Virus record (IMG/VR): IMGVR_UViG_3300020385_000002
Span: 1-40,955 of that record
DNA: 40,955 bases
Origin: a virus
Reading direction: 5' to 3' (one strand)
This document shows positions 17,082 through 24,208 of this stretch, piece after piece (the first letter of the stretch is position 1; each line of letters opens with the position of its first letter). The notes under the pieces were generated by a model. The model searched no databases. It was given only the letters and a program-made list of their open reading frames with translations, and had not been told where the DNA came from. The position numbers and the translations under genes were made by a program.

Positions 17082-17717
17082 CTAGTAAACGCTCCAATCT
17101 TTCATACGAGGCCTGCCTCGAAATTGCCTTGCTTCGTTAATACCAAGCAGGTTTATGTCCTGTGAACGGACTTCTTCTCGAATACTCTTCATTCGAGCGT
17201 CCGCCATTTCAGACTGCAAGATTTGATCTCGCCCTACATTCTGTTCGTTTTGCCGGTTGAAGTTCATTGCTGCAAGGGAAATGATCCACTCTTGAAACTG
17301 CGAGGGGACCTGGTTAATGGGACGTTCCCATGTGTACAGAATTTTCAGGGTCCCGCTAAAAGAAGTGTCTGAGTTCTCATCTACGTCGTAGAGAAAATCT
17401 CCTTGCCGAACAACATTCGTGTCTACGCTGTCCTGGTCAGTATCAACGTGAAAAATAGTTGCGTAGCTTGCCGTTTGGCCTATGTCTGCCACGTTCTCAA
17501 GCTGATTAACTTGGACTTTACCATCACCATTAGCTGTTGCCGTTACATTTCTTTTTGTGTTCCAGTACCAGCCTTGGCTTTGCACAGAAATAGACGCGTC
17601 ATCTAAAGCTCTTTCAATGTGAGCGGCGATTGAAATGCCGCCGGGATCTAAAGCTGTAACGGGGGGCTTGCCCACCCGCCGCATGATGTCTTGTACACAC
17701 TGGAGCTTGGTTCTCAT
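17082..17717 (-). CDS. Tail tubular protein A paralogue 1 (gp11-like)
   Basis: A 211-residue protein. VQDIMRRVGKPPVTALDP, then HIERALDDASISVQSQGWYWNT, matches T7 gp11 closely (NDILASIGEPPVSTLEG...INRQIQSRGWTFN). The middle is beta-structured and the C-terminal helix has FQEWIISLAAMNFNRQ, like the RYWIVTKASRQFNNR segment of T7. It is the better match of the two tandem gp11-like proteins and is expected to form the ring between portal and nozzle. The start overlaps the fibre gene stop as TAATG. Confidence 0.85.
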   Translation of the reverse strand: MRTKLQCVQDIMRRVGKPPVTALDPGGISIAAHIERALDDASISVQSQGWYWNTKRNVTATANGDGKVQVNQLENVADIGQTASYATIFHVDTDQDSVDTNVVRQGDFLYDVDENSDTSFSGTLKILYTWERPINQVPSQFQEWIISLAAMNFNRQNEQNVGRDQILQSEMADARMKSIREEVRSQDINLLGINEARQFRGRPRMKDWSVY

Positions 17718-18559
17718 TACGCGTCTACCACCTGGAAATAAAGGTCGCCATTGTCATTTGTTTCGCCGTTTCTCAGCTTTAGGGTGATTGACCCTGAAGA
17801 TTCGTTTGAGACGTACCAAGTCAATGGCTTGCTACTATCCCCATCATCCCCGTCCTGAGTCGAGCTAAATGTAATAATTGGATCGCTAATTGTTGCTGAG
17901 AAATTGATTTGAATCGTAAATTCAGAAGTGTCTTGAGCAGCCGAGTTCACGTTAAGGCCGCCGCTGACAGCAGGATTGTGATCGGCAATGTTAAAGTCAT
18001 AAGGTATTTTGCCAAATGCTTTAACGTAGTTAGTACCAGTGCTACCACCGCTTCCAAATCCCGCGAAATCTGTTTCGGTGTAGGCCGTGCCATCGACCCC
18101 GCCAATTTTGAAAGTTTCGCAAATAAGCTGCCCGGTTCCACAATTTACATTACCAGTCAAAACGGTCACGGCAGTAGCATTGCCGTCGTTATTGTCTACC
18201 TTGAGCTGGTTTCTAACCGTGGCGCACCCGGTTGTAGCTGTTGCGCCAGAACCTATTTGTGCTGTGCCGCATGTCATTTCTGCGTCGGCAGTTACCGTGC
18301 TTCCGTCTACAGACCCACTAGCGTCCACGTTAGTAGCGTTGACTGCAATCGCATTTACTTCCGCGAGCTTACTAGTTCCAGTCCCGGCTTTCCCAGTGCT
18401 GTTGCCAGTCATGTCGCCAGCAAGGGTGATGCCTCCGGTAGCGGTAAGGATTCCGGTAACTGACAGCGTGTTGGCTGCTGACACATTTTGGCTGGCCTCT
18501 CCGAGCGTGAGGTCTGCGCTAGCCAAGCCTTTTACATTGCTTACTCTGAGTTCACCCAC
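17717..18559 (-). CDS. Fibre-like structural protein, repetitive beta
   Basis: A 280-residue protein. The first 170 residues are made of short Gly/Thr/Asn/Ala-rich beta units (for example NTLSVTGILTATGGITLAGDMTG), a style typical of phage fibre shafts. A C-terminal beta domain (TIQINFSATISDPIITFSS...LTWYVSNESSGSITLKLRNGE) could be a head or trimerisation module. The GTG start at 18559 has AAGGATTAG upstream. It precedes the tail tubular genes. It probably contributes to host attachment, but no N-terminal T7 gp17-type tail-binding domain is seen. Confidence 0.7.
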   Translation of the reverse strand: MGELRVSNVKGLASADLTLGEASQNVSAANTLSVTGILTATGGITLAGDMTGNSTGKAGTGTSKLAEVNAIAVNATNVDASGSVDGSTVTADAEMTCGTAQIGSGATATTGCATVRNQLKVDNNDGNATAVTVLTGNVNCGTGQLICETFKIGGVDGTAYTETDFAGFGSGGSTGTNYVKAFGKIPYDFNIADHNPAVSGGLNVNSAAQDTSEFTIQINFSATISDPIITFSSTQDGDDGDSSKPLTWYVSNESSGSITLKLRNGETNDNGDLYFQVVDA

Positions 18560-18562
18560 TGA

Positions 18563-18679
18563 CTAATCCTTTCGGCAACCGCCGCCAGGAATCCAGCGGC
18601 AGAAATACGGTCGGCAAAAAACGCCGCCGACGAATGAAGCGAGTCCTACGAATAGGCAGAACCAAATTGTTGACATCAT
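18563..18679 (-). CDS. Small membrane protein, 38 residues
   Basis: A short gene beginning MMSTIWFCLFVGLASFVGGV with a hydrophobic N-terminal segment and a Cys-rich, basic end (FCRPYFCRWIPGGGCRKD). CGGAGATAGAAC precedes the ATG at 18677-18679. It fills the gap between the three-helix membrane protein and the fibre gene with only 3-base spacers. The signal-like helix and four Cys residues suggest a membrane-anchored or exported small protein, perhaps for lysis. Function unknown. Confidence 0.65.
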   Translation of the reverse strand: MMSTIWFCLFVGLASFVGGVFCRPYFCRWIPGGGCRKD

Positions 18680-18682
18680 GTT

Positions 18683-19099
18683 CTATCTCCGAGAAAGAGC
18701 CATAGCCTCTTCTTCAAGAGACTTTTGCTTTGTTTTTGTTTTCAAGGCGTTGCGAACAACTACGAACGCGTAGGCCATAGATATAAGGCCTGTACCAATT
18801 AGCATTGGGACAAAAATTGCGTGAGCATATCGAGAGACTGCGTAGTTCAGAAGTACGAGTCCTACTCCAATTACAATAGCTTTGATTCCGTATGTCCTGG
18901 TAATTACCAAAGCAGCAATGCCGCCAATTATTGCCAACCCTCCAACCCAGGACAGTATTGCCAGCGACCCACAGGGGTCCCCTGGGCCTGCTGCTGTAAT
19001 AGATCCTAGAGCGTCTATTGCGTTTGTTGCGCTAGTGTTAGTTCTTGGCGCAAAACTGCAACCCTGCAAAAACAGGGCAAATGGCATAGTCCACTTCAT
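18683..19099 (-). CDS. Membrane protein with lipobox-like start, three helices
   Basis: A 138-residue protein. The N-terminus MKWTMPFALFLQGCSF could be a short lipoprotein signal (LQGC, imperfect lipobox). Three hydrophobic segments follow, at about residues 46-66, 72-92 and 95-113, and the C-terminus is charged (KTKTKQKSLEEEAMALSRR). Three helices with a charged tail is a class I holin-like layout, so a holin or accessory lysis protein is possible. CAGGCAGGACTTTGAC precedes the ATG, which overlaps the spike gene stop as ATGA. Confidence 0.65.
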   Translation of the reverse strand: MKWTMPFALFLQGCSFAPRTNTSATNAIDALGSITAAGPGDPCGSLAILSWVGGLAIIGGIAALVITRTYGIKAIVIGVGLVLLNYAVSRYAHAIFVPMLIGTGLISMAYAFVVVRNALKTKTKQKSLEEEAMALSRR

Positions 19100-21192
19100 G
19101 TCAAAGTCCTGCCTGGAGCGTTTAGCTGGAAGTGTCTTACGCAGCCCCTCAACGCTGGCCTGGTTCGGTGAAGGGGTTGGCCGTGCATCAAGCGAAGCAT
19201 CCTGGTCATTTCTTGATCAGAAACACGACTGGCAATTAAGGCCATTGGGCCGTAACGATTTTGGTCAACGCAGTTGTCTACCCCTTGGCCAACAGTTGTG
19301 TGCGGGTTTGTTTCAAAATCATTTCGGTTGCAGTACAGGAATCGCGGGTTTCTTGGCACTTGATTTCGGCACATCCGACTTACGTTGTACGGATTATCTT
19401 CGTCATCAAGCGGAAGATTTTCAAATTGTTCTGGGCTTATATTTTGGGACTCATTGGATGATGAAATCCTATTAGGGTTTATTACCTGCATTGAAATTCC
19501 ATTCCGCCAGCCACTTACGCCGACAGCTTGAAACGTCCAGTTTTTGCCAACATCATTACCCGTGCTTTTGTATTGGGTGTATGTGTTATCGATCCCGGTC
19601 GTGCTTTCATAGGGAGTGTAAAACTCAAACCTATTCACCGAAGAATCGCCATTAGCACCTACTCTGGAAAGGCCAAACCCATCATCTCCATCAACTATAT
19701 AAGTAACTGTCTGGCCTACAATAGAGCTGGTCCCAAGGGAATAACTCCAGGTCATGTTGATTCCGCCCCCTCCGCTTGACCCAGTGCCTCTCCAGTCAAA
19801 TATAACGGTTTGATCATGCTCACCAGAGCCATAGCTGCTAGACCGAGGAGAGTTAATCCCCTCCCATCCACAAAGCATGGTTACCCCAGCTTCGCCGTAT
19901 GAAGCCCCAGCGTTCAAGTCCCATCCTCCAGCCGCAACATGAGTGTTGTACCGATACTTCTGGTCTGTATCCGAAACTTCGTCTCCGGCTGTGTTTGTTA
20001 GTTCCCAGTGCCTGGGTATTCCGACTTGATGGTTTTCTAGCTTTTCGTTAATAGCCGAATCCGTGCTATCGAACAAAGGGCTGTCTAGCCTAATCATGTG
20101 AGCAAAACGGCCATCATGCCGATGTTGATTAGTCAAGCTACTTGGAGAATAGTCCAAGTCGGAAATCTGAGTTCCGCCGATCTTATCTGTCTGATCGGTT
20201 GAATACCTGTTTTCGTTGTAGTTGACTTTTATATCTAGCGGCCTTCTCATTGAATTGAAATGCCGGTACATATCCTCATAATTCAATGCTGAACCGTACA
20301 CAGAAGCGTATGCAAATTGTCCGGATCTAACCTGAAACGTGCTACTGGCTCCAATGGTGGTATTGACTGACATTCGAAAACGAGGCGTTGCCGGGAAGGT
20401 CGCAGTGTTTGACCTTGCGGCGATCTGGATCCCGTCAATATGAAGACTCATTTGTGTGGGAGTCACTACGAGGACAACGTAGTGCCACAATGTGTTTTGC
20501 ATAGAAGCATCCCAGGGAGTTTGGGCTGGGTCGCTTGTTACCTGTGCTGAACATGAGCCTGCGTCTGGAATGCTTTCGGCAGTGTCTATTTCACCTTCAA
20601 GCCAATATCCAGGGGCAGCAGTTCCAACCTGCTTCCTCTTCAGATTTATTCTTGCGGTGTACCCTTTTGCACTATAGCTTGGCGAATAATTTTGAATGCT
20701 TATTAGCGTTGCGCTAGTAGGGTCGGTGTTGTCATCTCCCGCTGGGTCAAATGTAACGCTCGTGTCGTTAATCCTGTACCAAATCCCCAAACTGTATGAA
20801 GAGCTATTAAGGCCAATAGGATTAGGGTTTCCAGCATCTGGGGTAGGCGATGTCATCGAAATTGTGCTAAGGGCCGTAGTTTTTACCGTAGACGGATTGG
20901 TGTACCCTGGCCCTCTATTTGCACTGGCTGGCAAAGCCACTGCTGGCCCCGTGGCAAGAACGCCTGACGCGTTGTAAAGGCCTGTGGCTCCTTGGACTAT
21001 TTCAGTAGCCGACAATGTTGCCCCGTCAGTTAAAGGGTAATGGCAAGATAAGCCAGGTTTCCCTAGTTCTGACCTGGGAGGCCCATAGGCCTCATTTAAT
21101 ATGTACTTATCAGAGCCATCTTCGACTAGATTTCCACAGTAAATCGCATGAGCTTTATGCTGTTTAGCGACATCCGCAAATGGAATATACAT
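19096..21192 (-). CDS. Tail spike/fibre protein with LamG-type lectin domain
   Basis: A 698-residue protein. Residues about 130-330 have the layout of a LamG/concanavalin A-like jelly roll: YSLGIWYRI, a beta-rich middle, then WHYVVLVVTPTQMSLHIDGIQIA and a GQFAYASVYGSALNYEDMYRHF closing segment. The downstream half is beta-rich with many Gly, Ser, Asn and several Cys residues. LamG domains bind carbohydrate, so host surface recognition is likely. It lies unusually between the capsid and tail tubular genes. The ribosome binding site is weak; the previous gene ends 4 bases upstream. Confidence 0.75.
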   Translation of the reverse strand: MYIPFADVAKQHKAHAIYCGNLVEDGSDKYILNEAYGPPRSELGKPGLSCHYPLTDGATLSATEIVQGATGLYNASGVLATGPAVALPASANRGPGYTNPSTVKTTALSTISMTSPTPDAGNPNPIGLNSSSYSLGIWYRINDTSVTFDPAGDDNTDPTSATLISIQNYSPSYSAKGYTARINLKRKQVGTAAPGYWLEGEIDTAESIPDAGSCSAQVTSDPAQTPWDASMQNTLWHYVVLVVTPTQMSLHIDGIQIAARSNTATFPATPRFRMSVNTTIGASSTFQVRSGQFAYASVYGSALNYEDMYRHFNSMRRPLDIKVNYNENRYSTDQTDKIGGTQISDLDYSPSSLTNQHRHDGRFAHMIRLDSPLFDSTDSAINEKLENHQVGIPRHWELTNTAGDEVSDTDQKYRYNTHVAAGGWDLNAGASYGEAGVTMLCGWEGINSPRSSSYGSGEHDQTVIFDWRGTGSSGGGGINMTWSYSLGTSSIVGQTVTYIVDGDDGFGLSRVGANGDSSVNRFEFYTPYESTTGIDNTYTQYKSTGNDVGKNWTFQAVGVSGWRNGISMQVINPNRISSSNESQNISPEQFENLPLDDEDNPYNVSRMCRNQVPRNPRFLYCNRNDFETNPHTTVGQGVDNCVDQNRYGPMALIASRVSDQEMTRMLRLMHGQPLHRTRPALRGCVRHFQLNAPGRTLT

Positions 21193-21195
21193 CTG

Positions 21196-21720
21196 CTAAA
21201 AGAGACCAATCAGTGCGTTGTAGCTGGTTGTCGGCTGCGTCACGCCAGTCGTGTCAAAGGTGATGCCAACCATTTCACAGCCTTCGAGGTCTACGGTAAT
21301 GGAAGCAGCTTCCTGTGTGGCTCCGGTAATAACGCGGACGCTAGTGTCACCGGCAGTAACGGTCACAGTGTCAGCGAAATTCTCAGTGTTTATGACCTGC
21401 TTTGCGGACAAGCCAGTCATCGAAGTGCCTGCCCACAGAAATTCAGCCTTGCAAATAAATGAGGGAACCCAAATTTGCTTATCTGTAGTTTCGTCTCCGA
21501 ATCTGTTGTATCCAGAAACGATCATATTTAGGCCTGAAGAGCCGGAAGTCCCGATTCCATAGCAAAGAAATTTTGCCAGATTTGCCCCATTGGTTGGCAC
21601 TGCGTTTGTGGGCAGTGTTGCCGAAGGCGCGTTAAATGTTCCAGCGTCAGCGTCTACGCGGTTTGTACCAAATACAGGCCGCCAGTGCCTTGTGCTGGTT
21701 GAAAGAGTTACACCATTCAC
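21196..21720 (-). CDS. Putative virion structural protein
   Basis: A 174-residue protein, beta-rich with many Thr, Gly and Ala residues and no charged repeats. It lies two genes after the capsid gene and before the spike. The central FLCYGIGTSGSSGLNMIVSGYNRFGD and the ITVDLEGCEMVGITFD segment look like beta sandwich strands. A head decoration or minor capsid protein is plausible from position and composition only. The GTG start has ACAGGAGAACGTATCA upstream and overlaps the previous stop as GTGA. Confidence 0.65.
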   Translation of the reverse strand: MNGVTLSTSTRHWRPVFGTNRVDADAGTFNAPSATLPTNAVPTNGANLAKFLCYGIGTSGSSGLNMIVSGYNRFGDETTDKQIWVPSFICKAEFLWAGTSMTGLSAKQVINTENFADTVTVTAGDTSVRVITGATQEAASITVDLEGCEMVGITFDTTGVTQPTTSYNALIGLF

Positions 21721-21932
21721 TGATACGTTCTCCTGTCAGTCTGCTCCTCAAGACGTTCAATACGAATTTGGAGCTGTTCTTGTCTAGTTAAAACTTCGGT
21801 GAGCCTTCGCTCAAGTGTTAGGGTTGCAGTGAAAACAGATACGAGAATAGTAAGCACTGCGCTGAGGATTCCGATCCAATCCCTAACGGACAGTCGAACG
21901 GTTTCAGCTTGCCCCTTTGTGTTGCGGGTCAT
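21717..21932 (-). CDS. Small membrane protein with coiled coil
   Basis: A 71-residue protein. A basic N-terminus is followed by one hydrophobic helix at about residues 20-40 (WIGILSAVLTILVSVFTATL) and a charged heptad-type stretch (ERRLTEVLTRQEQLQIRIERLEEQTD). This N-in membrane helix with a periplasmic-type coiled coil resembles inner-membrane spanin or holin-accessory proteins. It is the first gene after the post-capsid terminator. The ribosome binding site (GAGAA) is weak. Confidence 0.65.
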   Translation of the reverse strand: MTRNTKGQAETVRLSVRDWIGILSAVLTILVSVFTATLTLERRLTEVLTRQEQLQIRIERLEEQTDRRTYQ

Positions 21933-21948
21933 ATTTTTTTCTCGACAT

Positions 21949-21981
21949 AAAAAGACCTGGGGGAACGTCTCCCCCCAGGTC
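21949..21981 (-). terminator. Terminator following the capsid gene
   Basis: On the minus strand a perfect 10-bp stem GACCTGGGGG/CCCCCAGGTC with an 8-base loop is followed by TTTTT. It starts about 20 bases after the capsid stop codon (exon 3). T7 also has its class III terminator directly after capsid gene 10, so this probably reduces expression of downstream tail genes relative to capsid. Confidence 0.9.
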
Positions 21982-22001
21982 CGTATTGCAAAGGTAAAAG
22001 A

Positions 22002-23637
22002 TCAGGCGTTGAACATGATTGCCCCTGCGCACCAAGGCGAGAGGACATCGTAGCCGACCAACATCTGAGCCTTCATAAACTTCCAAATATCTTCAACACT
22101 TGTCGCAAGCAAGTGTCCGTCGAACGAATCGACCGCTGTATGTCGCCATACAGTTGAGACCATATCATCATCCACATGGGATGCTCCGCGCTTCGGACTG
22201 GCTTCAGTCCTACTCCCTTTCGGGATGGTCGTTGCACGTTCCTGTCGATTGACAGGCTTCGCTCAGGATTGTCTACGAGAGATGTTCCCTGAGTTCACGG
22301 AGTTCTCACGCTGCGATTGCTCGACAGCGGACGCAAAAGTCTACGTTCCGACGTTCATCATCTTCGATGACCGTGCGGACTCCACCGGCCTGAACCATGC
22401 CGACGGCAGCAGAGCCTTCTGAGGCTCCACACATTGCAATGGCAGCACAACCTTGATCACTTCCACCAGTAGCAGAGCAGTCATAATCGTACTTAGCCAT
22501 AGTTGCCCCACCCTGGGTATTGTAATTTGCGAAAGTGCTTCCACTTGGCAAATGGGTGGTCAGGACGAGGTTAAACCCTGCAAGCGTGCCAATGACTCGT
22601 TCATTGAGCGAGCCAGCGGTGTTATTAGGGTTGTAATCTCGATTGAAGATTGTGAGATCGTGACGCAGGATCTTGCGGATATGGGGTCCGATAAACAGAT
22701 ATCGCCCATCTTCAGGGACATGATCGTCATCGAATTTTTCTGCAAGAGCATGTGCCGCGTCAACGAAAGCATTTACGCCACCAGTGGCATCAGTGAACGC
22801 TCCAGTGAGCGAGTTAGATGCTACTGCTCCAGTAACGAGCTGGCCGCCAGGATAAATCCCGTCAACGCCCGCGTTCTGTGCGGCTTTCATAGCAATCGTT
22901 GCAATCTTCTTGTCATTATCAATAGCCAATGAGCGACCCAGCTTGGTCGCGTATGGACGAATGACATCAAAGTGAGACAGATCAAGGTCTTGGAACGGAA
23001 CGTCGATAGCGGCGACGAGCATATCGTCAACGCGTACTGTCTGTTCGCTCATCTTGATCTTACGTCCGGCAATGAAATCACCGGGAACATGGTAACCAAG
23101 CTGAAGACCGCCCTCTTTACCCTCGATAGATCCGTTGCTTCCGGTATCCGTACCAATGGTTCCAAGGTCGATATCATCGCCAATGACGGGCCACTGAGCA
23201 ACGTGGCCGCCGCTCAAGACCTTTTTGGCCATGATGTTTTGCTGGTTATCATAAAAGACTGTTTTTGCTCTAAAGGCTTCGAGTACAGTCACTTGTGTTC
23301 ACGGCTGTTCGTTAGTCAACCGCCGCCGTGTGGCTGCTGCATGTCGCCATGCAGTTCAGACTATTTCTTCACCAGGTCATGGTGCTGCGCGCTTCGAGAC
23401 CACTTGGCCTCTACTCGGTTTCCCGATAGTCGTTGCACGTTCCCATAGGGCTTCGCTCAAGATTACCTCGATGAGGCTTCCCTTGAATTCACGCAGTTGT
23501 CACAGCGAGATCCCTCTCGCTGGGGGCAGTGTACTACCCGAAAAAATCTTCAAAGCAAGTTCACGAGTATCCGCACCCAAGTTACTACTCAGGGTACGGG
23601 TTGCACCAAATCCGGTGCCAGATGGGAGGTCAGGCAT
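22002..23637 (-). CDS. Major capsid protein (gp10-like), split by two group I introns
   Basis: The gene is read as join of exon 1 (23637-23536, 34 codons), exon 2 (23289-22324, 322 codons) and exon 3 (22109-22002, 35 codons plus stop), giving 391 residues. AAAGGAG lies 8 bases before the ATG at 23637. Exon 1 ends ELALKIFSG and exon 2 begins TVLEAFRAK, rebuilding the T7 gp10 segment LFLKVFGGEVLTAFART. Exon 3 restores the C-terminal KF...VGYDVLSPWCAGAIMF, matching KYAMGHGGLRPEAAGAV. Unspliced, the largest frame (23292-22306) has a false GTG start and a false ending. The intron 2 3' junction could shift by a few codons. About 160 bases upstream hold no gene. Confidence 0.92.
22110..22323 (-). 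ncRNA. Group I intron 2 (IA2, td-like) in the capsid gene
   Basis: A 214-base ORF-less intron. P1 pairs exon CGCTGT with intron GCAGCG, with a U-G pair at the 5' splice site. Core pairings: P3 CTCCGTG/CGCGGAG, P4 CTCAGG/CCTGAG, P6 CCTGTC/GACAGG, P7 GACCAT/ATGGTC, P7.1 CCC/GGG, P7.2 GGACTG/CAGTCC, P8 ATCC/GGAT, P9 CTGTATG-GCGA-CATACAG. The P7.1/P7.2 insertion defines subgroup IA. The words AATCCTGAGCGAAGCC and CAACGACCATC parallel the T4 td core. The 3' end is placed after a G at 22110, where exon CTTG can pair with intron CGAG (P10). A hairpin ACACTTG/CAAGTGT overlaps that end, so it is less certain. Confidence 0.9.
23290..23535 (-). ncRNA. Group I intron 1 (IA2, td-like) in the capsid gene
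   Basis: A 246-base ORF-less intron. Exon 1 ends TCGGGT, the same GGGT as the T4 td 5' exon, and pairs with intron GCCC through a U-G pair (P1). Other pairings: P2 GCGAGA/TCTCGC, P3 CTGCGTG/CGCGCAG, P4 TCAAG/CTTGA, P5 CCTC/GAGG, P6 CCC/GGG, P7 GACTAT/ATAGTC, P7.1 CGG/CCG, P7.2 GAGGCC/GGTCTC, P8 CACCA/TGGTG, P9 CTGCATG-GCGA-CATGCAG. The intron ends in G at 23290, and exon 2 TGTACT pairs with the intron's first bases AGTACA (P10). These joints keep the reading frame and rebuild a conserved capsid segment. Confidence 0.95.
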
Positions 23638-23800
23638 GACTTCCATCTCCTTTGTGAAAATGTGATGAATGTTTTTACAAATGCAGCCTAAGTGTCCTTG
23701 GCTCCTCGGGCCTGGAATCCAGGGTATCCAATTCGCTTCTGGGTTATGCAGCAAAAACCCGCCCACTGCCTTTCAGCAGCAGACGAGGGAAAGGTAATTT

Positions 23801-24208
23801 TTATACAGAAGGAGTGTTCTTCTTACGTCCTCTTCGAGGTCTCAAAGGAGCCTCAACGTCTGATTCAGTAGCATCGCTACTTGAAGCCGCCTTTTTCGCA
23901 TTTGCCTCATGCGTATCGTCTTCCAAGTCGGGCTGTATATCCGCGACTTTGCGACGTAAATTCTCGTTCTCTCTAGCAAGTTCGTCTTTCGTTTTACGCT
24001 TCGGGGCCTTCTCGTAGAGACTGATTGCATCTTTCCATGCCTCACTTTCGTTGTGTCCACGGCCTGTGCAAATCAAATCCCCGGACTTATCAAGGAGTTG
24101 AATATGGTACTCGCTTCCAGCCAAGTGAAAATTGAGCTTATGTTTAACGCCATGATTGACTTGAAGGTCAATCGCCTGCCTAATCTGGAAAGGTTCTCTG
24201 AGTCTCAT
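23801..24208 (-). CDS. Hypothetical protein between scaffold and capsid
   Basis: A 135-residue protein of unknown function. The N-terminal 65 residues look like a small alpha/beta domain (FHLAGSEYHIQLLDKSGDLICTGRG). A basic coiled-coil segment follows (KRKTKDELARENENLRRKVAD), then an acidic/Ala-Ser linker and a basic tail (RPRRGRKK). The gene begins right after the scaffold stop. A role in head assembly is possible from its place only. The ribosome binding site AAGG is modest. Confidence 0.65.
   Translation of the reverse strand: MRLREPFQIRQAIDLQVNHGVKHKLNFHLAGSEYHIQLLDKSGDLICTGRGHNESEAWKDAISLYEKAPKRKTKDELARENENLRRKVADIQPDLEDDTHEANAKKAASSSDATESDVEAPLRPRRGRKKNTPSV

Noticed and set aside
22225-22422. 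Plus-strand frames across the intron regions (also 22972-23448 and 23330-23665)
   Set aside because: They are antisense to capsid exons and introns, without ribosome sites; the RNA structure explains the sequence.
23500-23766. Leftward 88-codon frame as a separate gene before the capsid
   Set aside because: Only its middle part from 23637 has a ribosome site; it is capsid exon 1 read into intron 1.
23638-23800. Phage-type promoter and terminator upstream of capsid
   Set aside because: Only weak hairpins and no recurring promoter motif shared with other gaps could be identified by eye.
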